From positions 1 through 64,000 of the forward strand of contig NZ_JAJUBB010000021.1 of NCBI RefSeq assembly GCF_028683135.1: 64,000 nucleotides of DNA. Direction: 5' to 3'. The notes beneath the pieces were generated by a model. That model saw nothing but the letters and a program-made list of their open reading frames with translations. It searched no databases and was not told the DNA's origin. The DNA comes from Enterovibrio qingdaonensis (GTDB taxonomy: Bacteria; Pseudomonadota; Gammaproteobacteria; Enterobacterales; Vibrionaceae). Positions 26,352-35,425 of this stretch are shown here, one piece after another. Within the stretch, counting starts at the first letter, position 1. Every line of letters begins with the position of its first letter. Both the position numbers and the translations under genes were made by a program.

Positions 26352-26980
26352 GAATTATCTCCCTTATTACCCACGTGCTCACTACCCTTCCTTAGCTTGT
26401 GCCATGCCTGAGCGAGTTGGATGCAAAGCATGACAACGAAGGCAATGGCAACACACTGGTAAATCACACTTTTTGACACGTTAACTGCCATGAGTTTTTG
26501 GAACTGCGTAGCACTTGCTACTTCACTACAGAGGTAAACAGCTCCTGCGTAAAACAAAGATTGAAGTAACGTGTTAAACCAGTAGATATACCCTTGTAAC
26601 GACCGCGACATCCGAGACACAAAATATTGGACACAGATATGTGCATTACGTTGAAGCGCGAGTGCAGAACCAAAAAATGTGAGAATAATTAAAATGTTTC
26701 GTGCAATTTCTTCCGTCCATACTGCAGAATCGTTAAGAAAATAACGTGTAAAAAACTGGAAAAAGAGCACAAAGGCTAATACCCAAAACACAAGAGTACA
26801 TAGCCATCCAAGTACACCTACGTCTCCCCATGCAAAGTCGCGGTCTTCGTCTTCAATGAATCCCCCGATATCGGCGTCGGTATCTTGAGTGATGGGGTCA
26901 GACGTACCATGGTTAGTGTTCGTTTGACGGCTTAATTGCTTGAATTCAGGTTCATTTGCAGCATCCTTTGCCTCGAACAT
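26348..26980 (-). CDS. TRAP transporter small permease (DctQ family)
   Basis: The product of about 210 residues has a charged N-terminal 70 residues, unusually long for DctQ, and four transmembrane helices. The first of these (VLGWLCTLVFWVLAFVLFFQFFTRYF) and the following WTEEIARNILIILTFFGSALAL are typical of the family. The ATG at 26980 is supported by AAGGAG six bases before it; the frame is open further upstream but without a ribosome site. Overlaps the large permease by four bases, and lies 132 bases after the binding-protein gene. Confidence 0.88.
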   Translation of the reverse strand: MFEAKDAANEPEFKQLSRQTNTNHGTSDPITQDTDADIGGFIEDEDRDFAWGDVGVLGWLCTLVFWVLAFVLFFQFFTRYFLNDSAVWTEEIARNILIILTFFGSALALQRNAHICVQYFVSRMSRSLQGYIYWFNTLLQSLFYAGAVYLCSEVASATQFQKLMAVNVSKSVIYQCVAIAFVVMLCIQLAQAWHKLRKGSEHVGNKGDNS

Positions 26981-27112
26981 GTCAAACTCCTTTCGAGAAG
27001 CAGATTTCGACCTGCTATTGGGTATTGAGCTGACGCCTATAGCAGGTCGTGGCGTTCCATCGCGTATGTTCAAATAGCACAATGGACGTTTATTGATAGT
27101 GAATATGTGTCG

Positions 27113-28108
27113 TTAGAGGTTTTGGAAGTTCTCGTACACATCTTGTGACCAAGACGCATGGGGTCCGTTGTGTACTTTGATCGCTGCTTCACGAAATGCC
27201 GCCCGATCAATATTCTCGTTAACGTTGACACCTTGTTCTTTAAACCAGCCAATTAGGTTTTGCTCTGATTCAAGTATGTCGTTGCTTGCCCCCGCGGCCG
27301 CTTCAACAAATACCGCCTTGAACACGGCCTTATCTTCGTCAGACATTTTGTTCCATGTCGGCCTGCCAACAACTGTCACCAAGCTATCAATGATATGCCC
27401 CGTAAGGTTTATATACTTTTGAACCTCATAGAATTTCTTTGCTTGTATTGTTGGCAGTGGATTCTCTTGCCCGTCGACAACACCTTGAGACAGAGCGAGG
27501 TACACTTCAGAAAATGCAATGGGGGTTGCGTTCGCCGAAACGGAGTCAGTAAACATCTGGAAAAGCGGTGCAGGCGGCACGCGCAATTTCATGCCTTTCA
27601 TATCCGCAGGACTGGATACGGGTTCATTTGACGTCACCATACGTTGTCCGTAATAGACGAGTGACTGGATATTGTGCCCCGTCACTGAGCGATAGCCTTC
27701 ACTTAACTCTGAAAACAGTGGGCTATTCGCATATGCATTAAAATGTTCGAAGTCCCGAAGCATAAACGGTGCACTTGGAATGGCAAGAGGGCCAAATGAG
27801 CGACCGACAAATGTTGACCCCGTATAAATAATATCAATGGTTCCTAAGCTTAGGGACTCATTAATTTCATTTTCTTTTCCCAGTGAAGCAGCAGGATAAA
27901 CTTGAACTTCGTATTTCCCGCCCGTTCGCTTTTTAATTTCGTCTGCCGCCCATAGAGCCCAAGAATGGTACGGTGTAGATGTTTCATAAACATGTGCCCA
28001 CTTTAACTTTTCGGCTGCCATAGACATTGGTGAAAATAAGCCAAGAACTGCAATTGAAAATCCTACCACCAATAATACAACTCGTTTTAATAGCATCCTA
28101 CTATTCAT
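27113..28108 (-). CDS. TRAP transporter substrate-binding protein (DctP family)
   Basis: The 331-residue periplasmic binding protein has a signal peptide of about 31 residues (cleavage near SMAA/EK), followed by LKWAHVYETSTPYHSWALWAADEI. MKGMKLRVPPAPLFQMFTDSV contains the family arginine that grips a substrate carboxylate, and VVDGQENPLPTI is the other DctP signature. A carboxylated ligand fits a uronate. GGTGAGGA lies right before the ATG. First gene of the dctPQM-kduID unit, divergent from the GntR regulator. Confidence 0.92.
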   Translation of the reverse strand: MNSRMLLKRVVLLVVGFSIAVLGLFSPMSMAAEKLKWAHVYETSTPYHSWALWAADEIKKRTGGKYEVQVYPAASLGKENEINESLSLGTIDIIYTGSTFVGRSFGPLAIPSAPFMLRDFEHFNAYANSPLFSELSEGYRSVTGHNIQSLVYYGQRMVTSNEPVSSPADMKGMKLRVPPAPLFQMFTDSVSANATPIAFSEVYLALSQGVVDGQENPLPTIQAKKFYEVQKYINLTGHIIDSLVTVVGRPTWNKMSDEDKAVFKAVFVEAAAGASNDILESEQNLIGWFKEQGVNVNENIDRAAFREAAIKVHNGPHASWSQDVYENFQNL

Positions 28109-28559
28109 GATTCCTCACCTTATGTTGGTGTGTTACAGGGTTTTAAATGTGTTTGTTCGTACTAGCGTTGTCATCCTTTCGAATTGAAATTAGCACATGT
28201 ATGTCATCATACAAGTTGATTTTTACTGTACCTTTGACAATGATTAATATGTATCAACTAGCATATAAACAATAAAACTCAGCGTTAAGACTATGATTTA
28301 ATTTGACCGCAAAGTCGGTTCAACATGAAATTGACAGCAAATTTAACGTTTATGATAAATTCAATTATTGTGCTTGTGGTCATATATTATTAATAAAGAG
28401 ACACCATGCTCACCATTAGTAAAGTAGACAGTTACTACAAATAGTCATACGCTTTCAAAATGGTTCGGCTGATATAGTTGAAAAAAATCATCAATAATCA
28501 CTTATGCTTAGCGCTTGGCATGTGAGAAATTTGATGCCTTTACGGAGAATCTTATCGGT
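28109..28559. other. AT-rich divergent control region of the uronate locus
   Basis: About 450 bases lie between the TRAP binding-protein gene and the regulator gene. It is distinctly AT-rich and must hold both promoters. The one clear symmetric element is at 28198-28213. No gene is recognised. Confidence 0.6.
28198..28213. promoter_or_regulatory. Candidate GntR operator
   Basis: TGTATG-TCAT-CATACA is a perfect inverted repeat of six-base arms with a four-base spacer. It lies 90 bases before the TRAP binding-protein gene and in front of a divergent GntR/FCD regulator gene. FCD-subfamily regulators of hexuronate genes commonly bind TTGTAT-type palindromes, so the fit is reasonable but untested. 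Confidence 0.45.
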
Positions 28560-29252
28560 ATGCTTGGTAATCGAAAAACGTTAGCTTCACAGCTTATTGA
28601 AGAAATTAAGAAAAATATTGTCGATGGTGAATTGTCTCCGGGAGATAAGTTACCCTCCGAGCAAAAGCTTATTAATCAATATGGTGTAAGCCGCACTGTA
28701 GTACGTGAAGCTATCGCTGGATTACGCGCTGACGGCATGGTTGTCACAAGGCAAGGCGTAGGGGCTTTTGTTGTAGAAACCTCCGCAAATCGCCTTGAAA
28801 TTTTCAACCCAAAAACGTTGAAAGACATTCTCAGCATTTTGGAACTACGTCTTTGTTTAGAAACAAAATCGGCTGAACTAGCCGCCAAAAATCATACCGA
28901 TGAACAGCTCGAAAAAATCAGAGCATCACTGCACCAATTTAAAATCGCAGGATCAGACTTTACTGCAATTTCAGCTGCCGACTTCAAATTTCACATGGCG
29001 ATAGCGGAGGCTTCTGGAAATCCTTACTTTGTAAAACTTTTAGAACACCTTGGCCCGCAAATCATCCCTCATTCTCGCATCGATCTTTATCAACTTCCTG
29101 ATGATGAAGTGGATTTTCTTGAAAAAGTTAACATAGAACATGAAACAATATTTCAATATATAGCAAGTAGAGACACAAAAAGTGCATCAAATATTATGCA
29201 GCTGCATCTAGAAAAAGGAATAGATAGATATAAAAAGTTAGACAACAACTAA
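28560..29252 (+). CDS. GntR family (FadR/FCD subfamily) regulator of the uronate locus
   Basis: The product of about 230 residues has an N-terminal winged helix: QLIEEIKKNIVDGELSPGDK, then LPSEQKLINQYGVSRTVVREA. A C-terminal all-helical FCD domain carries the metal/ligand-site residues (D in SAADFKFHMAIA, H in IEHETIF, H in MQLHLEKG). The subfamily includes UxuR, ExuR and other regulators that respond to uronates or keto acids. It is divergent from the TRAP operon and precedes the lyase gene, so it probably controls both sides. The start is uncertain: ATG at 28560 (GGAG about 12 bases before) or TTG at 28515. Confidence 0.85.
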   Translation: MLGNRKTLASQLIEEIKKNIVDGELSPGDKLPSEQKLINQYGVSRTVVREAIAGLRADGMVVTRQGVGAFVVETSANRLEIFNPKTLKDILSILELRLCLETKSAELAAKNHTDEQLEKIRASLHQFKIAGSDFTAISAADFKFHMAIAEASGNPYFVKLLEHLGPQIIPHSRIDLYQLPDDEVDFLEKVNIEHETIFQYIASRDTKSASNIMQLHLEKGIDRYKKLDNN

Positions 29253-29579
29253 TTAACAAACTGTCTTTAAGGAAAGGTCACTTAATAAGACATGCATCTT
29301 CTTATCAGGAAAACCAATCTGTAATTTGTGATCCTTATTACAAAACATCAAATGACTACATATTTAATTTGACTTAAATTCCATCATGAACAAAAACTAA
29401 CCCCAGCGTTGTTCATTCTTTGTCGCCATTTCTATTTATACATAGAAGTGACGCATTTCGCGGTAATCGACAAAGAAGAGTACTTTTACTTTCGTTTTAT
29501 TTTCTATTGTCGGTTACTTTTCAATTGCTTTTTGCTCTCACGCTTTGACGGAGAGCTAAATGGCAGAGAGGTAACATAG
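29253..29579. other. AT-rich leader before the lyase gene
   Basis: These 327 bases, between the GntR gene and the secreted lyase-like gene, contain no recognisable gene and no clear palindrome. GAGAGG at about 29567 lies before the lyase ATG. A separate promoter here is likely given the distance. Confidence 0.5.
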
Positions 29580-31976
29580 ATGCTCCCCTCAACACGACAA
29601 ATCCATTTCCACTCAACGAGATGGCTCAGTGCATTGGTTACGCTTATTGCATCAACTAGCATAAGTGCAGGACCTGTAAACACCGATTACGACTTCATTG
29701 CGAGTGAAGACGGTACTTACATCTGGTATATCGATGAAAGAGCACGAATCAACAATGGTGTCTTATACACTTCCTACGTAAAAATCGATGGCCACACCGG
29801 CTTGTCAACACTCAACCTTGAATCGGGTTCAAGGATTGGTGATGACATAGACCTAAGCAGCTTCCAGCAGGCTGACGATCATAACAACGCGGCTATTTTA
29901 CCCCTGAAAAACGGTAAAATGATGTCTCTCTACACCCTGCATGACGCGCGTCGTACCCAGTATTATCGTGTTTCCAACACGCCCCTTCCTTTGACGTTAG
30001 AAGATTGGGGAGAGGAAAAAACCTACCCGATTCCAAGCAGTGCAACCTACAACAACGCGTACCAACTGTCGGCAGAAAACAACCGCGTCTACAACTTCTT
30101 TCGTGTCGGCGCACGTGACCCTTACTACGTCACCTTTGACAGCAATGGCGAAAACCCGAGTGAAGCGAAACACTTTATTCAAAATGGCACACAATGGTGG
30201 GACCGGGCGTACGCCAAATATGCGTCTAACGGCGTAGATCGTATTGATGTTTTCTTTACTGATGGGCACCCGACAGTCAGCCGCACCAGCCTCTACCATA
30301 TGTATATCAAGGGCGGTAACGTCTATAAAAGCGACAACACGCGAATAGGCAGCCTTCAGGATGCCCCCTTCGGAAAAAACGATGCTACTTTCGTGTACCA
30401 ATACGGCGAAGATGGTACGTCACGACGGCCGTGGAATCATGAAATGCGCTATGGGTCAGACGGCATCCCTGTGCTGTTCTATAGCCACCAGCTCGATGAA
30501 AACACGATCGATTATTATACAGCCATTTGGGATAGCACTAGCGGTAGTTGGATTAAAAAGTGGGTGGCAGATGCGGGAGATGCTCTCATTCGAGCCCCAA
30601 TGTACGCACCAGATGGTACAAAATACGGCGGCACTCAGAATGACTATGCCGGCGGAATCACCCTAAATCCATACAATTTAAACGAAATTTTCATTTCGGC
30701 TAACGTTGACCCGCGCAATGGTCAGGAAACCACCAACTATGAGATTTACAAAGGAACCACAACCAACAACGGTGATTCCTATCAGTGGGAGGCGGTAACG
30801 TCCGATTCACCGGATAACAATTACCGCCCCTTTGTTCCATTTGGTGCGAACAAACCCAGTGAGCAAGTCGTCGTATGGTTTACCGGAAAGTATGAGCAAT
30901 TTACCAACGGGTACAGGAACTTACAAAGTACGGGCGAACCGTATTTCTTCAAAGGGTATGACAGCAAGGTCGTAGGGAAGTATATCAACCGAAACGCCAG
31001 CTATCTCGCCAGTACTTGTCAAGCTGTTACCATCACACCAAATGCTTCCAATACCACTGGCTATGGTGGCAATCAGGATCAAGGTTCTGCTTCATTCGAC
31101 AACAATGGTATTACAGTCTCTGGAAATGGCTGGAAAGCCGTCGATATTGATTATCGGGTCACACCAAACACTACGCTTTCATTTGAATTTAAGTCTGAGA
31201 CTCAAGGTGAAGAGCATGCAATCGGACTGGATAACAACCTAGCACTTAGTAACGGCAAACGCATCAGACTGTACGGCACCCAAAAAGATGCAGGCATCGA
31301 AGGGCGTTTTGACACCTACCACAGTGATGGTGGCTTTGAACGTTTTATTACGCCAATAGGAAAATTCATCGCTAATTCGCCTTACTCCGCCGGCCATCTC
31401 GTTGTAAATGCAGATGATGATGCGAACGCTACAGGTACCTCCACCTTCCGCAATATTTCCCTGTTTGAAGACCATAGTGAAATCTACTTTAGCCGAAACC
31501 AAGTCGATAACTATGACGCTAACCAAGGAGATGGTGGCACGTTTGATGTTACACCTGATGGCAGTACCTTGACCCTCACTGACAATGGTTGGCGCGTGGT
31601 CGAATTACCCTATGACATTACGCCCAGCACCGTGCTTACCTTTGATTTTAAGAGCACCCGTCTTGGCGAGTTCCATGGAATTGCGATGGATGGTGATAGC
31701 TCTCTCAACAACGGGGAAACCCGTTTTGCGCTATATGGCACGCAAGCTGATCCATCCTCAAATGAGAATTACAAAACCTACGGCGGTAGCGGGGAATTCC
31801 AACATTTCACCATCCCAGTAGGGCAGCACGCTGCAAGTGGGCGAACGAACTATCTCGTGTTTATTGCCGACCATGACGGCGGCACAAAGAACGGCGAGTC
31901 GATATTTCGCAACGTACGGGTGTTTGACGACACGAACGGTAACTTAATTGATGATCGCTGCGACCCGGCACTTTGA
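29580..31976 (+). CDS. Secreted BNR-type polysaccharide lyase-like protein (PL24/PL25 ulvan-lyase-like)
   Basis: The 798-residue product has a signal peptide to about residue 30 (STSISA/GP). Residues 40-475 look like the BNR_4 seven-bladed propeller of PL24/PL25 ulvan lyases: early ASEDGTYIWYIDERARI, DDHNNAAILPL with H101, and LYTLHDARRTQYY with H121. These histidines are 20 residues apart, the spacing I recall for the catalytic pair in PL25. Candidate Tyr and Arg follow at Y157/Y161 and R175. The C-terminus has two homologous modules of about 155 residues (from about 479 and 642), each with a TLSFEFKS/VLTFDFKS strand, GxxHxIxxD and a YGTQ motif, possibly carbohydrate-binding. Followed 52 bases later by the GH105 gene. 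Substrate (ulvan or other uronan) is inference. Confidence 0.7.
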   Translation: MLPSTRQIHFHSTRWLSALVTLIASTSISAGPVNTDYDFIASEDGTYIWYIDERARINNGVLYTSYVKIDGHTGLSTLNLESGSRIGDDIDLSSFQQADDHNNAAILPLKNGKMMSLYTLHDARRTQYYRVSNTPLPLTLEDWGEEKTYPIPSSATYNNAYQLSAENNRVYNFFRVGARDPYYVTFDSNGENPSEAKHFIQNGTQWWDRAYAKYASNGVDRIDVFFTDGHPTVSRTSLYHMYIKGGNVYKSDNTRIGSLQDAPFGKNDATFVYQYGEDGTSRRPWNHEMRYGSDGIPVLFYSHQLDENTIDYYTAIWDSTSGSWIKKWVADAGDALIRAPMYAPDGTKYGGTQNDYAGGITLNPYNLNEIFISANVDPRNGQETTNYEIYKGTTTNNGDSYQWEAVTSDSPDNNYRPFVPFGANKPSEQVVVWFTGKYEQFTNGYRNLQSTGEPYFFKGYDSKVVGKYINRNASYLASTCQAVTITPNASNTTGYGGNQDQGSASFDNNGITVSGNGWKAVDIDYRVTPNTTLSFEFKSETQGEEHAIGLDNNLALSNGKRIRLYGTQKDAGIEGRFDTYHSDGGFERFITPIGKFIANSPYSAGHLVVNADDDANATGTSTFRNISLFEDHSEIYFSRNQVDNYDANQGDGGTFDVTPDGSTLTLTDNGWRVVELPYDITPSTVLTFDFKSTRLGEFHGIAMDGDSSLNNGETRFALYGTQADPSSNENYKTYGGSGEFQHFTIPVGQHAASGRTNYLVFIADHDGGTKNGESIFRNVRVFDDTNGNLIDDRCDPAL

Positions 31977-32028
31977 TGGAACAGGGCCTGATTGCTGTTC
32001 AAGGCTCAGGCCCAAAGAGGATTAAAAT

Positions 32029-34365
32029 ATGGAAAGATCACTGATGGCACGTAGCGTTATCTGCGGACTTATGATGCTAGGGTGCACAACGGTTACACCC
32101 GTCGACGCGTATGAGTTTACACCCAATGACATGTTAGCAACCTCGCAGTTAGCTCATGACTACTGGGTTGATAATGGCTTTTACAACAGCCAATACACAC
32201 CCAATACCAACTGGATTTACGGTGCCTACCACATTGGTGAGTTTGAATACGCCAAACTCACGGGCAATGGTAAAGCGTGGGACAATACCTTGAATTGGGC
32301 GAGAACATTCTCTTACGAACCTCATGGCTCATGTGCCACGACCAACGCCGATCACCAAGCTGCCGGCCAAGTATTTTTCGAGCTGGCACCGATGGTAAAT
32401 GAGCCAGCGGGCACACTGGACTGTCTAAAACAAAGCATATCGACCGTCGTCGACTCTACGTATACCCGCTATTGGTCATGGGCAGATACGCTATATATGG
32501 CACCCGCGGTTTGGCCGTTAATGGCCGATACATTATCCAGCCAAACTGACAAAAATGCGGTATACGAATCCTTGTATACGCAATTTAGCAGTGCCTATAA
32601 CAGCTTGTGGAATGAAGAATACGATCTCTGGGCTCGAGACTCTCGCTATGTTTACCCTAACAACCCGAGCCCTGATGGCAGCCCAATGTTTTGGTCGCGA
32701 GGAAATGGCTGGGTGTTTGGTGGTATTGCGAGGCTTCTCGATCGATTACCCGAGAATGCACCGCACTACGATGTTTACCGCACTAACTTCGTCAAAATGG
32801 CCACGGCGTTAAAGAACAGCCAACAAGCCGATGGTTTTTGGGGGGCTGATCTCCTAGAGCCACACCATATCGATGCTCCCGAGTCGAGTGGTACCACCTT
32901 CTTTGTATACGGAATGGCGATTGGTGTCCGCCTGGGGATCCTTGACCGCGACACCTTTATGCCCGTCATCAAGAAAGGTTGGCTTGCGCTCGCCAATACA
33001 GCGTTTCAAGATTCGGGCCGTCTAGGTTGGGCGCAAGGTGTTGCTCACGAACCCTATATGTCTTACGCACGAGCCAGTTCAAGTCAACCTTACACCGTCG
33101 GCAGCTATCTCGCTGCAGCATCGGAGATTTATCATTTACTTGCTGATAGTAATGTGGCGTTAAATAAACCCGTGACCTGTTCAAAAGAACCGCAACCCAC
33201 GCAAGCACCTTGTGAAAATGCGGTTGATGGAAGCGTTTCTGGCTATAACCGCTGGGCTTCAGACGAGATGCCTGCATGGATTGAAATTGATCTTGGTGAG
33301 CTAACCCGTCTGTCTGCATTTCGCGGAACCTTCTTTTTCGACCGAGACTACCAATACACCGTTGACGTAAAAGTTGATGCTGGGAGCCAGTACGAAACAG
33401 TCATTGATAAACGCGACAATACGGATGGCCGCCCGAGTCTTCTTGCATTCCCAAACAATACTGTTGGTCGCTATGTTCGAATTAACATTCAAGATGCGAC
33501 GAGCTATCACGGCAGATGGGCGACGGTGAGAGAGGTGGAAGTCTTCGGAAAACCCGCGAACTTGGAAAGCATTGCCCTTAATCAAGCTGTCAATTGTAGC
33601 GATGAGCCTCAACCGCAGTACCATTGTGGAAAGGCCGTTGATGGAAGAACAGGCTCGCAAGATCGTTGGTCTGCCATGACATTCCCGCAATCGATAGAAG
33701 TCGATTTAGGCAATTTACATACACTAAATGGCTACGCGCTAAGTGCTCTTCATGATCGTCAGTACAACTACCGTATTGAAACCAAGCCAACCCAGTCTTC
33801 TCCCTATCAAACGGTTGTGGAGAAGACAGCAGGTGATGGTACAGGGAGACACCAATCACTGCCTCCGATTGTTGCTCAGTATGCTCGACTCACTGTGACA
33901 GGCATCGCTGACAATTCCACTAACTGGGTCAGCCTGCGTGAATGGGATTTGTATGGCCGAGACTACACACCAGCATTGATTCAACCTGCCTCTTTCCAAT
34001 GCAGTGCCGAGCCCCAGCCACAATATGGTTGCGAAAACCTGTTTGATGGTAGCACCGCCTCTGGCGATCGTTGGTCGGCAGAAGGCTTGGCCTCTGTCGT
34101 GGTTGATTTTGGTTCGACAAGAGCGTTACGTTCTTACACGCTCCATACTTACCAAAACCGCAATTATGCATACAAGCTAGAAGCATTGAATGCCAGCGGT
34201 CAGTATGAACGGGTGGATGAGCGTTCAATTACCACGACTGAGCCTGGAACGAACCAGATATTACCCAGTGCTATTTCAACGTCAAAGATCCGCCTGTCAG
34301 TAACAGACATTCCTGATCACCTCTTCCAATGGACAGGGTTAACAGAGTTATCTTTATATGAGTAA
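32029..34365 (+). CDS. GH105 unsaturated uronyl hydrolase with three discoidin-like modules
   Basis: The 778-residue exported enzyme should remove the 4,5-unsaturated uronyl residue from the non-reducing end of lyase products. Residues 30-372 form the (alpha/alpha)6 GH105/GH88 barrel: D108 in NADHQAAG and D153 in WSWADTLYMAP are the likely catalytic pair, with SRGNGWVFGGI and SSGTTFFVYGMAIG also conserved. Three F5/8-type modules follow (about 375-513, 514-648, 649-778), each opening with a paired-cysteine CSxEPQPxxxC...DG motif. The N-terminal signal may be lipoprotein-like (LMMLGC) or cleaved after VDA. GAGG precedes the ATG. In operon with the lyase-like gene. Confidence 0.85.
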   Translation: MERSLMARSVICGLMMLGCTTVTPVDAYEFTPNDMLATSQLAHDYWVDNGFYNSQYTPNTNWIYGAYHIGEFEYAKLTGNGKAWDNTLNWARTFSYEPHGSCATTNADHQAAGQVFFELAPMVNEPAGTLDCLKQSISTVVDSTYTRYWSWADTLYMAPAVWPLMADTLSSQTDKNAVYESLYTQFSSAYNSLWNEEYDLWARDSRYVYPNNPSPDGSPMFWSRGNGWVFGGIARLLDRLPENAPHYDVYRTNFVKMATALKNSQQADGFWGADLLEPHHIDAPESSGTTFFVYGMAIGVRLGILDRDTFMPVIKKGWLALANTAFQDSGRLGWAQGVAHEPYMSYARASSSQPYTVGSYLAAASEIYHLLADSNVALNKPVTCSKEPQPTQAPCENAVDGSVSGYNRWASDEMPAWIEIDLGELTRLSAFRGTFFFDRDYQYTVDVKVDAGSQYETVIDKRDNTDGRPSLLAFPNNTVGRYVRINIQDATSYHGRWATVREVEVFGKPANLESIALNQAVNCSDEPQPQYHCGKAVDGRTGSQDRWSAMTFPQSIEVDLGNLHTLNGYALSALHDRQYNYRIETKPTQSSPYQTVVEKTAGDGTGRHQSLPPIVAQYARLTVTGIADNSTNWVSLREWDLYGRDYTPALIQPASFQCSAEPQPQYGCENLFDGSTASGDRWSAEGLASVVVDFGSTRALRSYTLHTYQNRNYAYKLEALNASGQYERVDERSITTTEPGTNQILPSAISTSKIRLSVTDIPDHLFQWTGLTELSLYE

Positions 34366-34388
34366 TACATAATACTCAGCAGAAATAC

Positions 34389-34420
34389 GCCCAATAATAC
34401 GCAATATTATTGGGCATTTT
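34389..34420 (+). terminator. Intrinsic terminator of the lyase-GH105 operon
   Basis: The stem gcccaataat / attattgggc (34389-34398 and 34406-34415) has a seven-base loop and is followed by ATTTTCTTT. Confidence 0.85.
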
Positions 34421-34492
34421 CTTTAGGACATATAAATAAGAGGGAAAGTCACTACCGCTTAACTTACTTTGCACACAATTATAGGCGGTTAA

Positions 34493-35425
34493 TTATTGCG
34501 CGCCATTATAATGCTGAACAATGTCTAGCTCTGACACAGTAGACGATGATTTTGAACCAAGAAAATACACACCATTTGCAGAATCGATATTATAGCTGTC
34601 AGGAATTAGATAATCGAACAGCATAATCCAAAAAAACAACACCTTGACAAGCTTTCCTAAATATTTTGACCGAAATAGCCCAGTAAAAAAACCCTCAAGA
34701 GCCCATAATAATTGCGTTCCCGCACCTGAACATGCACCAGATTTAATCAACCTAAAGTGCCTGAATAAAAGTCGGTGGCCGCTCTCTGTATACCGTGTAA
34801 AGTCGTACGCCCCCTCGTGAACTTGTTGTAAAAAGGGAGTTTCTGCATAAACAAATCCATCGTCCTTTAAAACACGATGCACTTCCTCAACCACACGATC
34901 TGGGTAAAACACATGTTCCAATACCGCCTGAACAATCACAGCATCAAAGCTATCTTCTTTTAAAGGTATGCAATGGGCATCCGCCACAAATTGAACATTC
35001 GGCGAGGGGTAAATGTCAAAGGAGATTAATTCAATGCGGCTATCTGTATAGAATGGCTCCATGCCTTCACCGATTGTCCCACCTCCGACAATGAGCACTC
35101 TAGGTCTGTCCGATCTTTCAAAAAGCTGGGAAAGAAGTAAATCGACGTTTTTCCTTGTCACAAATGGTGGGGGGCAAACGAGGCGGCGTAGATTTTTCTT
35201 TATACCTGAGTAATGGGCTCTCGGAATCAATGAAAATTGAGTTGCCAATAACGCCTCTACATCCTGATCCTTGCTCTTGTCGCACAACAATATCGGAAGG
35301 TCCTGCTCCATATAGTAAGGAGTATCGCACTGCCCAGTCCAACCCTGCTTTTCGCTTGTATGCCTATCAACACGCTTTTGTGCGCAATTGATCAACTTTA
35401 CAACATCTTTTTGGTCCAACAACAT
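34493..35425 (-). CDS. Class I SAM-dependent methyltransferase in a low-GC segment
   Basis: The product is about 310 residues. The methyltransferase core lies in the middle: VLIVGGGTIGEGM (motif I), LISFDIYPSPNVQFVADAH, DAVIVQAVLEHVFYP and the VHRVLKDDGFVYAETPF strand, typical of Methyltransf_11 proteins that act in glycan or lipid biosynthesis. The N-terminal 85 residues are not recognised. A hydrophobic stretch near 270-290 (VKVLFFWIMLFDYL) suggests membrane association. I prefer the ATG at 35425 (GGGGA about six bases before); the frame stays open to 35491. Base composition is more AT-rich than in neighbours, which hints at horizontal transfer. No partner genes. Confidence 0.75.
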   Translation of the reverse strand: MLLDQKDVVKLINCAQKRVDRHTSEKQGWTGQCDTPYYMEQDLPILLCDKSKDQDVEALLATQFSLIPRAHYSGIKKNLRRLVCPPPFVTRKNVDLLLSQLFERSDRPRVLIVGGGTIGEGMEPFYTDSRIELISFDIYPSPNVQFVADAHCIPLKEDSFDAVIVQAVLEHVFYPDRVVEEVHRVLKDDGFVYAETPFLQQVHEGAYDFTRYTESGHRLLFRHFRLIKSGACSGAGTQLLWALEGFFTGLFRSKYLGKLVKVLFFWIMLFDYLIPDSYNIDSANGVYFLGSKSSSTVSELDIVQHYNGAQ

